Shown here piece after piece: positions 11,901-32,695 of a stretch of DNA of 64,000 bases. The DNA comes from Pipra filicauda (taxonomy: Eukaryota; Chordata; Aves; Passeriformes; Pipridae): positions 186,001-250,000 of the forward strand of contig NW_024104292.1 of assembly GCF_003945595.2 (NCBI RefSeq), read 5' to 3'. The notes beneath the pieces are model-generated. The model was given only the letters and a program-made list of their open reading frames with translations, did no database searches and was not told the DNA's origin. Within the stretch, counting starts at the first letter, position 1; every line of letters starts with the position of its first letter. A program made the translations under genes and the position numbers.

Positions 11901-14900
11901 GATGAATTTTTTCCTGGAGATTCTTCAGAGCAGAAAATATGGCTGTAATGAACAAGTACTCTTTGTTAGATATCATTAAATCGCCACTTCAAGGCAACAT
12001 TGAACTTGAAATGTTTTTATAAAAGCATGTTATGTAACAAAGCCAGAATGTTCCTTACAAGCATCCAACACTCCTTCCAGGAGTTAAGACCTGCTTCCCT
12101 TTAAACCATAACTGATTCTAAAACTAGTCTCAAACAAATAGATGCCCTTGGTGCACACCTTTCACCTGATACGTTTAGGAAATATACAACTATATCCCAG
12201 AACAAGGCATGTAAATATTATGTTGGTTAAGTGCAAACAGTGCATGCCCTGACTCTTTATCGAAAGGAAAAAAAAGTTACAACTAGATAGTCAAAATAGT
12301 GGCAATTCTCTGTATAATTACTCATAGCCACAGAGTATAATAAAGGTTAGCTATCAGAAGGGCTATAGAAGTGTTTATTTATAAGTGGAATTCTTTTTTT
12401 AATTCTTCTGGTTTTGCTCGTGTTTCCCTCCTCTCCCCAAAAACATGCATCTCCTTTGTGCTGAACCACCTTCCCTTTCTGTTGCATTCCCAGCTTTAGC
12501 AATTACTAAACAAAGCCTTTATATATTTATCACCACAAAAAGAAAAGCAGATGTAATAGAATTCACATCACCTTGCAATTAGACCATCTGCTGGTAACCT
12601 GAGGCATTGCGTCTCTCAGCTGTATTGTTTCATTCTGTAAAGGGATCCATAACCATAAGTCCCTTCCCCTATATAGGTGTGCTAAAGTAAAACACAAGAA
12701 CATCTGTACATACAGCTCATATAGCAGACTAATCTGCAAGGTAGCATTAGCCCACTCCTTTGTGCTTAAATCCACTCCAGAGAAAGAATATACCTTTTTT
12801 ACAGAATGCATGAGCACTACAGAAGTTGGGATTGCATCAGATTACCAAAAATAAAAAAAAGGGGGGAAAAATATTTATCAGAACAAGTTTTCCGGAGTAA
12901 AAATTTATCAAATCTTGAAATGCAGAATAGCATGAGAGTATCACATCAGTAAGAACTACCTGCTTTAAGGTAACTGTTAAGTACATAAGTAGTGACAGCA
13001 GTCACAGTTAAGGGGAAGTTATTAATAATTTGGCCCTATTTGCTATATCAGTCACCAACTGCACCCTGTTCTCTCTTTATAATACTGTTCCTAGAATTCA
13101 GTTGAAATGGGCATAGCTGAAACTATAAACATATTTGTTACTATTATCCTTAAAAGCTAAATTGAAACCCCTGTATATTCACAACAATGACTAACAAAAT
13201 ACAGCAATAAAGCAACTCAAGCAATGAATAGATAAAGGTGAAACCCAAGAAGATGGCAAGTATCATTCAGCCATTTCTATTAGAGTATTAAAGCCAACTA
13301 TGCACGCTGAGACACACACAGATACAACACAAAGAAATTAAAACCAGAATAAACAGAATTTACCATACTCAATTTCAGGATTTTTCAATATGATTTTTTT
13401 TAACATGGGAGGGTGGAAGGAGCAATAAGGACCCTCAATAACAATCAAATCAATTTTCCCATTTGAAGTTAATTACCATATTCTTACACTTACTAAAGTA
13501 TACACTCCAGATCATTTCTGTATTTTTATAGGCTATGCAAAAAGAGAAATACATTGGATCATATCCAGGCTCGATTTGATTTTCAGTGTGTATTCATATT
13601 TACTTACACTTCAACATTTTTTGAAAATAAAAATATTTGTTAATTTTTAAAAAGGGATATAATTTATCCAATTGTCTTCCATCATCTGTACTTACTTTCC
13701 AGTTGGTAGATTCCCTGTTTGAAACTAAGTTGCCAAGTGGAAACTTAAGAGTCAAAGGTTTGTTGCTAATGCAACCTACACAATCTACAAAAATACATCT
13801 ACATCAGTAATTCATAAGGAAGCTCTTTTCTGCACATCCACTTTTTCATCTGTTACAAGATTCTTTCAGTTTTCTGTCAACAGCACTCTCAGAACTGATG
13901 GCATTGAGAGTATATACTGGAATTTAAATAGCACTTCAAGAATTAAGATTTCACCTACTAGGTAACTAACATATAAGTCTCTAGTAATTCAGACGTGAAC
14001 TGTGTTATTGGAACAGGGACTTAAGGGTATCATTCTGATTTTTTACTTAGTTTAAGTAATATTCGGATTCATCGTAAGTATTTCTCACTTTTTTCCCCTA
14101 TAAGGAAAAAATACAAAGTTGTTCATAACTTTAAGCCTCCATGCCACTCCAGCCTCAAAGGAACATTATTGCAATGAACCCGAGCCAAACATCTTATCAA
14201 AGGATCAGTCCTGCTCCAGTCTCCCAACTCTTTATGCTGCCTCCTGTACCTACCCCCCACAAGGCAGCTTTGGAATACATCTCACTGCATGACAAGCCAA
14301 TTCACTAAAATAACAGAAAACTAAACAAGAATGGTTTTTGTCCTGTCAGGTAAGACGTATCTGTTTATCTGGAGATAAACACCAGGACCAGAGTGGGAAA
14401 GGAGGGAGAAAAAATAGCCTAGAAACAAGAAAGAATAAATGGGAGAAAAATTGCCTCCCTTTTTGGTGTGCTGAGCTCTCAGTTCAGCATTGTGCTCCTC
14501 TCTGTATCCTCTAAATCTTCGCTGACATGATAAATACTTGACACACCCTTTGACCACGACAAGCCTTACGATTTCTGTCAGACCAAACCTCTTCCTTTGG
14601 TCCAAACCATTCTGAGGACTTAAGTCTCCTTATTTCTAACTCAGCTGTGAAATCGGGAGAGGAAAGATTAAAAGAGAGGAGGACTGAAGAAGGGGCAAAG
14701 AAAACACGTCAGTACAACTTCAGAAAGCACTCAGACACTTTTACAGTTCTCTACTACCAAAGAGCAGCATCTTTCTCCAGCTATAAGATGACCTTTCTCA
14801 TCAGGTGTTCTTCAGAAAGAGAAGAGCAAAGGGCCTACAAAACAGGTGACCTGGACATCACTGGGAAGTGATAAAAGGATAAAAAGACTGCAACCTTTGT

Positions 14901-17900
14901 AGATGTGGAGGACATACATGTATTTATTTTACCACATGATTTGGAAACAGGAAGAAAACAACTTTGATGAACTATTACCTCTGCTATGACTTTCAGGATA
15001 TGGAATTACTGGTTTCCATGGGGAGCGCTGCAAATCAGAATTAATAAATGGTTTGTAATTTGGATATTCTATAAATGAAGTTGCAGAGAGTCCATCTGTG
15101 ACTGATGTAGAGTTATGAGCTTTGTGCAGATCATCCTGAAAATAAAAAAAAGATGTTATTCACATTTTTCCTTGTCACAATAACAAAAATAAAGAAAAGC
15201 AGAATTCTATCAGATGATGTGTGGAAGTACTACTGCAGGAGACTCTTATACCACAAAAGCTGTATTTCCTTTCTTAGGCTGTGTCATTTTTACATCCAAC
15301 TCCCCCTCAATTAAAAACACTATCTAAAAGAAAAATGTCTCTCGTACGAGTTTCCGATTTCCACTTTTATTTTGCATTTACTGATACTGTCACTTACTGG
15401 GAGAAGGCAATACAGTAAGTTGGAAAACAACTGCCTTGTTAATTACTGCTTGTATTCACTGCACATGAGGTACTGCACTAAGGTGGCCAAAGCTGACAAG
15501 GCACACCCAGGACCACAGTTATACATCCCCTCATCCAACACAACAGCTCACTGACTGCAGATGGGGCACAGGACACTCTCACCTCACCCTCTCAACTGCA
15601 GAGTCCCAACCCCTCTCTTCCACTGGCTTCAATTCATCTTTTCTATCTTTCCATTAATATACTGAACCTCCCAAGACACATTCAGATGACTTTACGCGAC
15701 ACCTGGTTAGTGAAATCAGCTCAGGAAAAGCAGAGCAGATCACGGCCAGGAAGGTACTCCTGCCTCTAAGCAGCAATACGCCCTTTGATCAGCTTGAGAC
15801 TGCTCTCAAAAACATGACCACAGAGACCACGGTCTTCCAAGCAGTCTACACCAACTCTCCAAACAACTGCTGTGTTTTGGATGTTGCAATGACCAGAGGG
15901 GACCCCCTGGATGTGAAGACTCTATGCAGACGGAATACCATTAAGCCATGTGCTTTCTAACGTGATTCTTCTAAGCAAATGGGACACAGCACTTGGATTA
16001 CCATGTTTATGGGTTTGACTCAAACTGGCTACCTGGCCTAAGCTTTCTGATCTGTGTACATGAATTAAATGGAAGATGAATGCTTGTTTTTAATGTGCAA
16101 GAGTAATTCCTCTCCACTGTGCCCAACACTAAACATGTCAGTGGCAGAATCTGAAGGCAGCCTAGAAGAGAAGTGGGATGCAGGCAGATGTGAAGCTCCT
16201 ACTGCTTTCCCCCTCCACTAGTATGTCAACTGAGGAACTACTGATCTTGGCAGGCTGATTTAAGCTTTTGCAAATACCAATCATTGGGAGCATATCATGA
16301 CCTAAATTAAAATACAGAAAGTATTAAGTATCTCATAACAAATTAGACAACAGCCCAAAATGCACTATGAGGAGGAAAAATAATACAGGAAAAAAATATA
16401 AGAAAATTTGTAAGTTACTTAAAACCCATACACAGCTAATTTCCACTTATAAAGAAAGTGATTTGTCATGGACAAGAAATTAGGATCTTAAGAACTCCGA
16501 ATGCATCAATTGGTGTTTCTAAGCACAGTTTTATGAATGTTTTGCAGTTTGTGTTTATAATATTTTCCTACGCAACATAATGACTTTTCTCAAAATAACC
16601 GCATTTGCACAAGAAGTTTTGCTACCACAGAAAATCAATTAAAACACTAATCCCTAATTAAGAATATCTTATTACAAATATTTTGAAGAAGTGTTGTATG
16701 CATGCAAATACACAGTGTTTTATGCTCAGCAGCCTCACTGGTCCAATCAGAACATGTGAATTTAAGACTGAAAGCTTGTTAGGTGCTAACATGAAGACCT
16801 AAATCTCACTCCTGCAAAAATACCATCAGTGTTACAGGAAATTGCACTGATGAACACAGAATACTGACCAAATGATGAATTAAAAATGAAAAGCAAAACA
16901 CAGTACTTGCAGCAGGCAATAAAAGAACAGCAGCGACATAAGCCTCAACAACCCAAACAACAGTCACAATTGATTCAAATATCAATATACTGTCTGCTAT
17001 GGATTCAAATCAAAGGTATCCCATGAAACAGTCAAAAGAAAAAGGGGAATCTGAAACCAAAGTAGGGCTGACAGCATCACAATCTTCCTAGATGTCTCTA
17101 CCATCTTTTATGTCTTTATAGGTAAAGTCTTATTAAATACAACTACATAAAACCACCAAACTACATGAGTTCCTTTGTTTGTTTTTAATTGGCACAAGTA
17201 ACATTTTCCTAGCCAACAGCAGACCAATTTGAAAGAAAAAGCTGGCATACTCAGAACACTTGAACACCAAGTCACACAAAGCAAAGAAAAAAGAGGCTTT
17301 TGACTAGTTGTATGTCTTCCAAAATCCACCTGGATGCAGGGAACAGGCACTAATTCGAATAGTGTAATAGTACAGATATCTGCTTGAAATAAATACTGAA
17401 AAAATTTTGCTGGAATATGATATATTGTACAGGCAATCATTCTTTACTTCAGTCTAAATAAGCATTTGCTACCAAATATATTTTCCTTATATATTTAAGC
17501 AAAAGACTATCTTATATTCAGTTTCACAAAAAGGGACTTTAAATAAGTCGACTGAATACTTTGGGAAAGTTTATGAAACAGCATCAAGGAATTTCCCCAT
17601 CAGAAAGTTCAAACTCCAACATCACAGCAATTCTCTGCTCTTCTCTCTGGTTTTTCTCAAGTCATTAAAAATCCTCCAAGTCTGTTCCTGCTCTTGGAAA
17701 ATCTCATGGGGGAGCATCATGCTCCAGTGCTCAGGAAGATCATGAAACATTAAAAAAAAAAACAACACATAATTCAGGAAACTCTATATAATTTGCTCTG
17801 AATCTCAGCTAGGCCACATTTGCTCACTACATCTCCTCTCCCTCTTTCAGGGTACTCCCTATAGTCTTTCCTTCCTTATGCCACGCTAAAGCCTCAGAAT

Positions 17901-20324
17901 AGTAAATGAAGAGGCTTAACAGTCCCAGAAGGAGCCAAGTGCACCAGTATTACATAACAGTAGTGAGCTGAGCACATTTAATCTCCACAGGCCTGCAGAC
18001 ATAACCTTCCAAAATTCATTGCTTCTACGACTGCCTATCAACTGCCTACTCAAGCATGCAGAAGGGAACATTAAAAACACAGAGCAGCGATAGCTGAACA
18101 CACCACCAGCACACAGCAACCTCCTCAAGCTCTCAAAGGTTGAACACAATAGGGAAAAAAAAAAAAGGACACAACCTCATATGGAAAGTTTTCCAAAAAG
18201 AATCAGCAATTTGGGACTGGGGGGGACACTTTTCAAAGCAAACAACTTGTATAGATAGTAAAAATGACCCACCATAATGTTGTTACTTTCCTGCCACAAT
18301 AAAGAGATATAACACACCACAAAAAACTATGCAGAAGGCAGTGGTGTATCAATCTTTTCAGTAAGGAAAAAACCACCTGTTTTTCTTGTTATCTTACACA
18401 AATTTACTAGATCCATGGGCAGTAAAAATAACAATGCTTTATAAACAAACTGTAGAACTCAAGAGAGAAGGACACAACATCTTTCAGGCAATAACTGCAG
18501 CAAGGAAGCACGAAGGCACAAAGTCAGCACCACTGCCACTGGAAAAAGGGACTAAATTAGAGTGGCAATAGCAAGTTTTTCTGTGGGTGCTCAGAACCCA
18601 AAAAAAAAAAAATAAAGAGAAAAAGAGACTGATGCTTGGTAATGCCTTAAATGACACACTTGGCTAAAAAAAAAAAAAAAAAAAAGCAAATCCAGGAAAA
18701 CTATGTAGGGATTTAGAAAAAAAAAAGAATAACAAGGTACCAAGTTTACTAAGCATAAAATATCTAAGAACCCCGTTATTAGAACTTTCAAAGTAGTCAT
18801 TTTGGAGAGGCAATTTCAATTAACCGCCTGCCATCTTCCCTTAGTACTACATAACTAGGAAAGTGAAGAAGGAAGGACAGGCCCTATCACCCAGAGGCCA
18901 ACTTAAGTGCTGTCTGTGCCTCCCTGACACAGACGGAGTCAGGAGCACTCTACATTTTAATAACATCTCTAGTTAAATGCAGACATAAAAAAGTTCACTT
19001 GGTTAAGCAATTACATCAAATGGGGGGGAAATGTTGGCACAACACAGCATTTTTTGTAAAGTGTCTGCTGTAGAGTGCCAGATGTATTAAAAGCAACTGT
19101 TTTCCAAGTTTGGAAAACATTAAATTTGTTTCTGCTTCTTTTTTTTCAACACATCCAAGAAGTCTGCAGTGGGCAAGTTTTTTTTCCCCAAAAGTTTTGT
19201 TTTGCTAACTAAATTAATTAAAAGGCCTACATTTACCTACTGAATACTAAAATTAGTCTTCTGACATCCTCCTCTAGGCATCCTAGAAAAAAATACCAGT
19301 CAGGAAGGAACACAGCAGCCCTCAAATTACTCTTGCTGGTACAGGTGTAACTGCAGGCTCCCAGCGCAGGAGAGGAGACACACAACAGAGAAACCCGAGA
19401 CGGGAGCTCACCACGCAGGCAGTGAGACCCCCAAACTGTGAGTCCTCATAAGACAGCCTCACACGCCATCATGCTGCACCCTTTTCACCATCTCTGCTCC
19501 TCCAAAGCACGTATAAAGACACAGCTTCTCACAAATTTTGCCACTGCTCCTCTACACTCCGCATCTTCAGAGGGATACGGACGAAGAAATTCCGGTCCCC
19601 TGTGTGCAACCACCTGCACGTCACCTCCCAAGCTGCCAGGTGCTCCCACATGCGCCTGAGGGCACAGAACACACCAAAGCTGAGCCTCGGCTTCAGGTAA
19701 CGTTTTCGACTTACAAAGAGAAACCACCAGAGGCTCAATCCAGCTCTCCCAGCTTTCTGCTGGGAAACCTGGGCTCGCTGTGCTCACCCGGCTGACCGAG
19801 GGCTGCACCACCACGGGTTTAACTGAGCCCCGCCTGGCCTTGGAACAGGAGTTTTCAAAGGCATGATCCCAAGCTATTACTAAGAATAAACCGAATTCAA
19901 AATTTTATTCCCATTCACTTACAGACAGCACCTCCAGACACTGGTACGGGGACAGCAAGAAGGCTGGTTTCAATAGCAGAGTATTTGTCTGTTTAGAAAA
20001 CGTACGCGCATATACCATGCACACACATATACATACACATAGATAAATATACACATATATATACGTAAACATACACATATATACATATACATATATGTAT
20101 ATATACACACATACATATATAGTCTTTAACAGACAAGCCAGCTTCCACCGCCCTTACGGCTCCCGGCACGCCGCGGTTGGGCAAGCCGCCAGTCCCGCAC
20201 GGCCCGGCTGCTCCCCCCAGAACCCCCAAGCGGCCCGTTCTGCCCCTCCCCGCGGGCCTCCCCCCGATCCAGTGCTCCCCCCGAGCTTCACCGTGCGCTG
20301 GTGGCCGTGCGCCGCCGCCGCCAT
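2746..20324 (-). CDS. CEP57: CEP57 gene, exons 1-9 (3' part outside window)
   Basis: CEP57 encodes the centrosomal protein of 57 kDa, a coiled-coil protein of the pericentriolar material that binds microtubules. Human loss-of-function causes mosaic variegated aneuploidy. Nine exons splice in one frame to about 372 codons. Residues ~64-230 form the coiled-coil centrosome-localisation part, recognisable by [20 protein letters not shown] and [19 protein letters not shown]. From about residue 265 the microtubule-binding part begins, with [15 protein letters not shown] and DEFGQMS. Human CEP57 is 500 aa, and the missing ~120 C-terminal residues (two exons in human) lie left of position 1. It is head to head with FAM76B. 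The family call rests on clear similarity to the remembered human protein; exon limits follow GT/AG sites and phase. Confidence 0.95.
2991..3351 (-). other. CEP57 intron 8
   Basis: 361-bp intron between exons 8 and 9, AT-rich. I see nothing in it beyond splice signals. Confidence 0.8.
3352..3432 (-). CDS. CEP57: CEP57 coding exon 8
   Basis: Acceptor CTTTCCAG|AAATGC and donor GGGAAG|GTGAGC; 27 codons ending [17 protein letters not shown], almost identical to human [17 protein letters not shown]. Phase 0 at both ends. Confidence 0.95.
3589..3693 (-). CDS. CEP57: CEP57 coding exon 7
   Basis: Donor GAGAAG|GTAAGA; 35 codons, [20 protein letters not shown] then a lysine-rich [15 protein letters not shown] segment matching the human KKKKSK linker. 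The acceptor is taken as TTAAAG|CTTCAG because human has L-Q at this point; a second AG six bases downstream (CTTCAG|ACAGGC) is also usable in frame. Confidence 0.88.
3694..4818 (-). other. CEP57 intron 6
   Basis: 1.1-kb unique-looking intron. No repeat, exon or RNA gene was recognised. Confidence 0.8.
4819..4896 (-). CDS. CEP57: CEP57 coding exon 6
   Basis: Acceptor GACTAG|AAAAAA and donor GCTGAG|GTAACC; 26 codons, [18 protein letters not shown] and on to KAAE. It aligns with human KKMQELEAKLHEEEQERK. It is too short to show as an open frame on its own. Confidence 0.93.
6553..7412 (-). mobile_element. CR1 LINE 3' fragment, ~860 bp
   Basis: It begins AGAGAATCACAGAATCATAGG (reverse complement of a CR1 3' end) and runs through the standard blocks: TGCCATGGGCAGGAACACCT, TTCTTTTCTCCAGGCTAAAC, GGATGCAGCACTCCAGGCAG and CACTTGGCCTCATTGACC. 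It is minus strand, same orientation as CEP57, and 5'-truncated. Broken reading frames show that it is inactive. Confidence 0.92.
8760..9250 (+). pseudogene. Coding-like patch, possible retro-pseudogene, unidentified
   Basis: A plus-strand frame is open from 8773 into the patch (codons for [20 protein letters not shown]). A second frame takes over to give 129 codons from 8861, including [19 protein letters not shown], and a third then reads [18 protein letters not shown] near 9115-9170. The frame changes without splice sites look like one ancestral coding sequence with small indels, as in a decayed retrocopy. I do not recognise the parent. It could also be part of a transposable element, since ERV-related sequence follows. 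Confidence 0.35.
9255..9640 (+). mobile_element. Avian ERV-related fragment
   Basis: Blocks such as GAGGAGCTGCTGGAAGCCTT, GACCCACCACTGGCCAAAGG, CAACGGCCCTGCAGACCCCA and CTGCAGCCCATGG resemble a dispersed avian LTR-element segment known to me from memory. There is no coding frame. The assignment is by recollection only. Confidence 0.4.
10320..10436 (-). CDS. CEP57: CEP57 coding exon 5
   Basis: Acceptor CTTCAAG|GGTTCA; 39 codons beginning [20 protein letters not shown] and ending LTTMQSIAE. Human has VSLERERQHDQTHVQSQLEK here. The donor is GCAGAG|GTCTGT, a weak site, but it coincides with the human exon end. Confidence 0.94.
10437..11326 (-). other. CEP57 intron 4
   Basis: 890-bp intron. No recognisable element apart from a short T-run near 10750. 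Confidence 0.8.
11327..11448 (-). CDS. CEP57: CEP57 coding exon 4
   Basis: Acceptor TCTTCAG|AACTGG and donor AAACAG|GTGTGT; 122 nt. It encodes [19 protein letters not shown] followed by [22 protein letters not shown], close to human CEP57 in this coiled-coil segment. Confidence 0.96.
11449..11762 (-). other. CEP57 intron 3
   Basis: 314-bp AT-rich intron between two well-supported exons; nothing else seen. Confidence 0.8.
11763..11942 (-). CDS. CEP57: CEP57 coding exon 3
   Basis: Acceptor ATTACAG|CCATAT; 180 nt. It encodes residues ~64-123 ([20 protein letters not shown], then an acidic/basic coiled coil ending VSKKNQ). This is the start of the centrosome-localisation coiled coil. The donor CAAG|GTTGTT is weak but the phase matches the next exon. 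Confidence 0.95.
11943..14978 (-). other. CEP57 intron 2
   Basis: 3-kb intron, mostly AT-rich and unique-looking. No repeat family or exon was recognised. Open frames here (for example 14321-14605 on the minus strand) lack family resemblance or splice support. Confidence 0.75.
14979..15135 (-). CDS. CEP57: CEP57 coding exon 2
   Basis: Acceptor TTTCAG|GATGAT and donor AGAG|GTAATA. It encodes residues ~12-63, starting [11 protein letters not shown] and ending YPESHSR, which matches human YPESNSR. The middle part ([12 protein letters not shown]) matches human KPFLNSDLRRSP. The exon ends with one base of the next codon. Confidence 0.93.
15136..20291 (-). other. CEP57 intron 1
   Basis: 5.2-kb first intron. 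It contains A-runs (for example 18666-18685) and a TA/CA alternating tract next to the CpG island (20006-20122). GC content rises from about 19300 toward the promoter. No additional exon was found. Confidence 0.75.
20006..20122. repeat. Alternating CA/TA simple repeat
   Basis: About 115 bp of ACACATATATACAT-type sequence, nearly continuous alternation of purine and pyrimidine, ending about 170 bp from the CEP57 start codon inside intron 1. It is likely length-polymorphic. Confidence 0.85.
20292..20324 (-). CDS. CEP57: CEP57 coding exon 1
   Basis: Eleven codons, [11 protein letters not shown], then donor ACG|GTGAAG. The phase (0) fits exon 2. The ATG has a purine at -3 and G at +4, and the alanine-rich start resembles human MAAAS. 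An in-frame upstream ATG at 20402 would add 26 residues if the transcript reaches it; I prefer the inner start by similarity. This is the least certain exon because it is short and poorly conserved. Confidence 0.6.
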
Positions 20325-20411
20325 GTCGGCCGTAAGTGAGCCCGCGCTAGCCCATGTCCCTTTAAGGCACGGCACCCGCGCGGCGCCTCGCTTGATTGAC
20401 ATCCCAGTCTG

Positions 20412-20416
20412 CCAAT
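20412..20416 (+). promoter_or_regulatory. CCAAT box, CEP57-proximal
   Basis: CTGCCAATGAG fits an NF-Y site; it is the CCAAT box nearest the CEP57 start codon, 88 bp away, and may fall in its 5' UTR. Confidence 0.55.
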
Positions 20417-20484
20417 GAGAACGGAGAAGCAGGGGGTAAGCCCCGCCCCACCATCCGCTCAGAAATGAGTGATGTGTCAGTTGC

Positions 20485-20520
20485 CCAATAAGAAAAGAGC
20501 AAGGGCACTGTTCAGCCAAT
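20485..20520 (+). promoter_or_regulatory. CCAAT pair at 31-bp spacing (CEP57 side)
   Basis: CCAAT at 20485-20489 and 20516-20520, same orientation, start-to-start 31 bp. Paired CCAAT boxes 31-33 bp apart are an established NF-Y arrangement in G2/M gene promoters. Confidence 0.65.
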
Positions 20521-20654
20521 GGAAGAGTAGAAGCCGATGAGGGCGGTGCTACCCCCGCACTCAGTCTCTGGGGCAGGGGGGCGGCGCGTGGGCCCGCGCG
20601 GAGGGGGGCGGGCGGAAGAGGCCGGTCTTTGTCAGGGGAGCCCCCGCGGCCCGA

Positions 20655-20659
20655 CCAAT
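20655..20659 (+). promoter_or_regulatory. CCAAT box (GACCAATCAG)
   Basis: GACCAATCAG matches the NF-Y consensus RRCCAATSR at every position. It lies in the middle of the shared promoter. Confidence 0.6.
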
Positions 20660-20712
20660 CAGAGCACGGGGCCGCGCCTCCGCCCGGCGCAGTGCGGGGC
20701 GCCCGCGGCGCG

Positions 20713-20748
20713 ATTGGCGGCGGCGGGGCCGGCGGGGGCGGTGATTGG
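20713..20748 (-). promoter_or_regulatory. Inverted CCAAT pair at 31-bp spacing (FAM76B side)
   Basis: ATTGG at 20713-20717 and 20744-20748, start-to-start 31 bp, a mirror of the pair on the CEP57 side. A third inverted box follows at 20787. Confidence 0.65.
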
Positions 20749-20757
20749 GCGGCGGCG

Positions 20758-20763
20758 TTCGAA
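20758..20763. promoter_or_regulatory. CHR-like TTCGAA element
   Basis: TTCGAA lies 10 bp from the second inverted CCAAT box. CHR elements are typically TTTGAA, with TTCGAA a known variant. A six-base palindrome is weak evidence by itself. Confidence 0.35.
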
Positions 20764-20769
20764 GGCAGG

Positions 20770-20777
20770 TTTGGCGC
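20770..20777 (+). promoter_or_regulatory. E2F-like site TTTGGCGC
   Basis: Full match to the E2F consensus TTTSSCGC, placed between the CHR-like element and the last CCAAT box. Confidence 0.5.
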
Positions 20778-20786
20778 GGGGCGGCG

Positions 20787-20791
20787 ATTGG
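20787..20791 (-). promoter_or_regulatory. Inverted CCAAT box nearest FAM76B
   Basis: GCGATTGGCTG, the reverse of CAGCCAATCGC; 43 bp beyond the previous box and about 250 bp upstream of the FAM76B start codon. Confidence 0.6.
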
Positions 20792-20820
20792 CTGCGCGGG
20801 CGCAGCGCGAGCCCGGGCCC

Positions 20821-20851
20821 GGGGCGGGCGGAGGGAGGGAAGGGCGGGGGG
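20821..20851 (+). promoter_or_regulatory. G-quadruplex-capable G-run cluster
   Basis: Six runs of three or more G separated by 1-4 bases on the plus strand, about 190 bp upstream of the FAM76B ATG. This satisfies the usual G4 pattern; function is unproven. Confidence 0.6.
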
Positions 20852-20865
20852 CGCGCGCGGGGTGA

Positions 20866-31555
<10,690 letters not shown>

Positions 31556-32269
31556 GGAACTGGTTATTCGTGGGGTTTGCTGCTCAATGTACATTTGAGT
31601 AATTCTGTGAAGCCCTTAAAATCCTGTGTAGTGGAAAAAATATTTTTGCACACCAGATTAGTTGGCATGTTTCCTACATGTTTTTATAATTAATATGCAG
31701 CTTTTTTTAGTTCCTGTTCAGATGAAATACTTCAACTGGATTGAAGAATGTTTTTATTTTTTTGATATTGGAAACTTTCTGCCAGCAATAGTATTAAACA
31801 ATTGCATAGAGAACATTGCAGTGCTTTCTCTAAAAGGACAACATGCAATAACAAACTAGGTGTACTTTTTACAAAGTAGCAACTGAGTCTTTTAAACTAC
31901 ACTGATGTCAGCCAAACGTTTATGAATCTGCAGTGACACTGAACACTGGTTTCTGGCAACTGTTCTTTTACTTTGTATCAAAATATAAATTTAGAATGGA
32001 AATCATGGTGCTCTCAAACTCAAAAGAGGCATTTATGTATGTGTAAATACGACTGTAATGGTTATATTCTTAGTTATAACAAGTAATTAGTGTTTTACAT
32101 TCTTGTGATAGGGATTGACAGAAAGATTATCTATTGTACAGTAACAGAGGCAGTGTGGTTTTTGTAAGATTTACTGTAGATTTTTCTTGCAAGTGCCTTT
32201 CTCCAACTGTTTATTTATAGGAATGTTGGTATTTTGTACATAAGGTTTTTATGTTTTAAAATCATGTTT

Positions 32270-32275
32270 AATAAA
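32270..32275 (+). terminator. FAM76B: FAM76B proximal poly(A) signal
   Basis: AATAAA about 715 bp after the stop, followed by a GT-rich stretch (AATGTGTGTAC), which supports use as a cleavage site. Confidence 0.6.
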
Positions 32276-32689
32276 TGTTTTATGTAAATATAAATGTGTG
32301 TACAGAGGAATCTGAAACAAAGATCAAAGTGGCTAGTGCAGTGCTCAAAGCAGCATTAAGAGCTAGCTAGCTAATTGATGGACAGTGAATTTGGCTTTAG
32401 ATAACTGTCGTAGCTTGTGTCTGTGAGGTGTAGAATTTTGTTAGTGCTGCTCATGCCGAACATTTCCTGAACAAAAAAACCAAATTATTTTTTTTTCCAC
32501 GCTGGAATTTTGTGTTTTGTTTATAAATTTTCCCCATTTGGCACAGCACCAATTTTAATTCCACAGCAGGCATTGTACTCCCAATGTTACATCCTTAACT
32601 AGGGATATACACTCAAAGTTTTAAAAACGTTTATTTCCCATTGTTGTCTGAGTTAATGTACTTAGTTGTAACTTATGGTGATTCTCCTT

Positions 32690-32695
32690 AATAAA
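32690..32695 (+). terminator. FAM76B: FAM76B middle poly(A) signal
   Basis: AATAAA with no clear GT-rich element behind it; weaker candidate. Confidence 0.35.

Noticed and set aside
14321..14605. 94-codon minus-strand frame in CEP57 intron 2
   Set aside because: No splice sites consistent with CEP57, and the human protein has no extra segment at this point.
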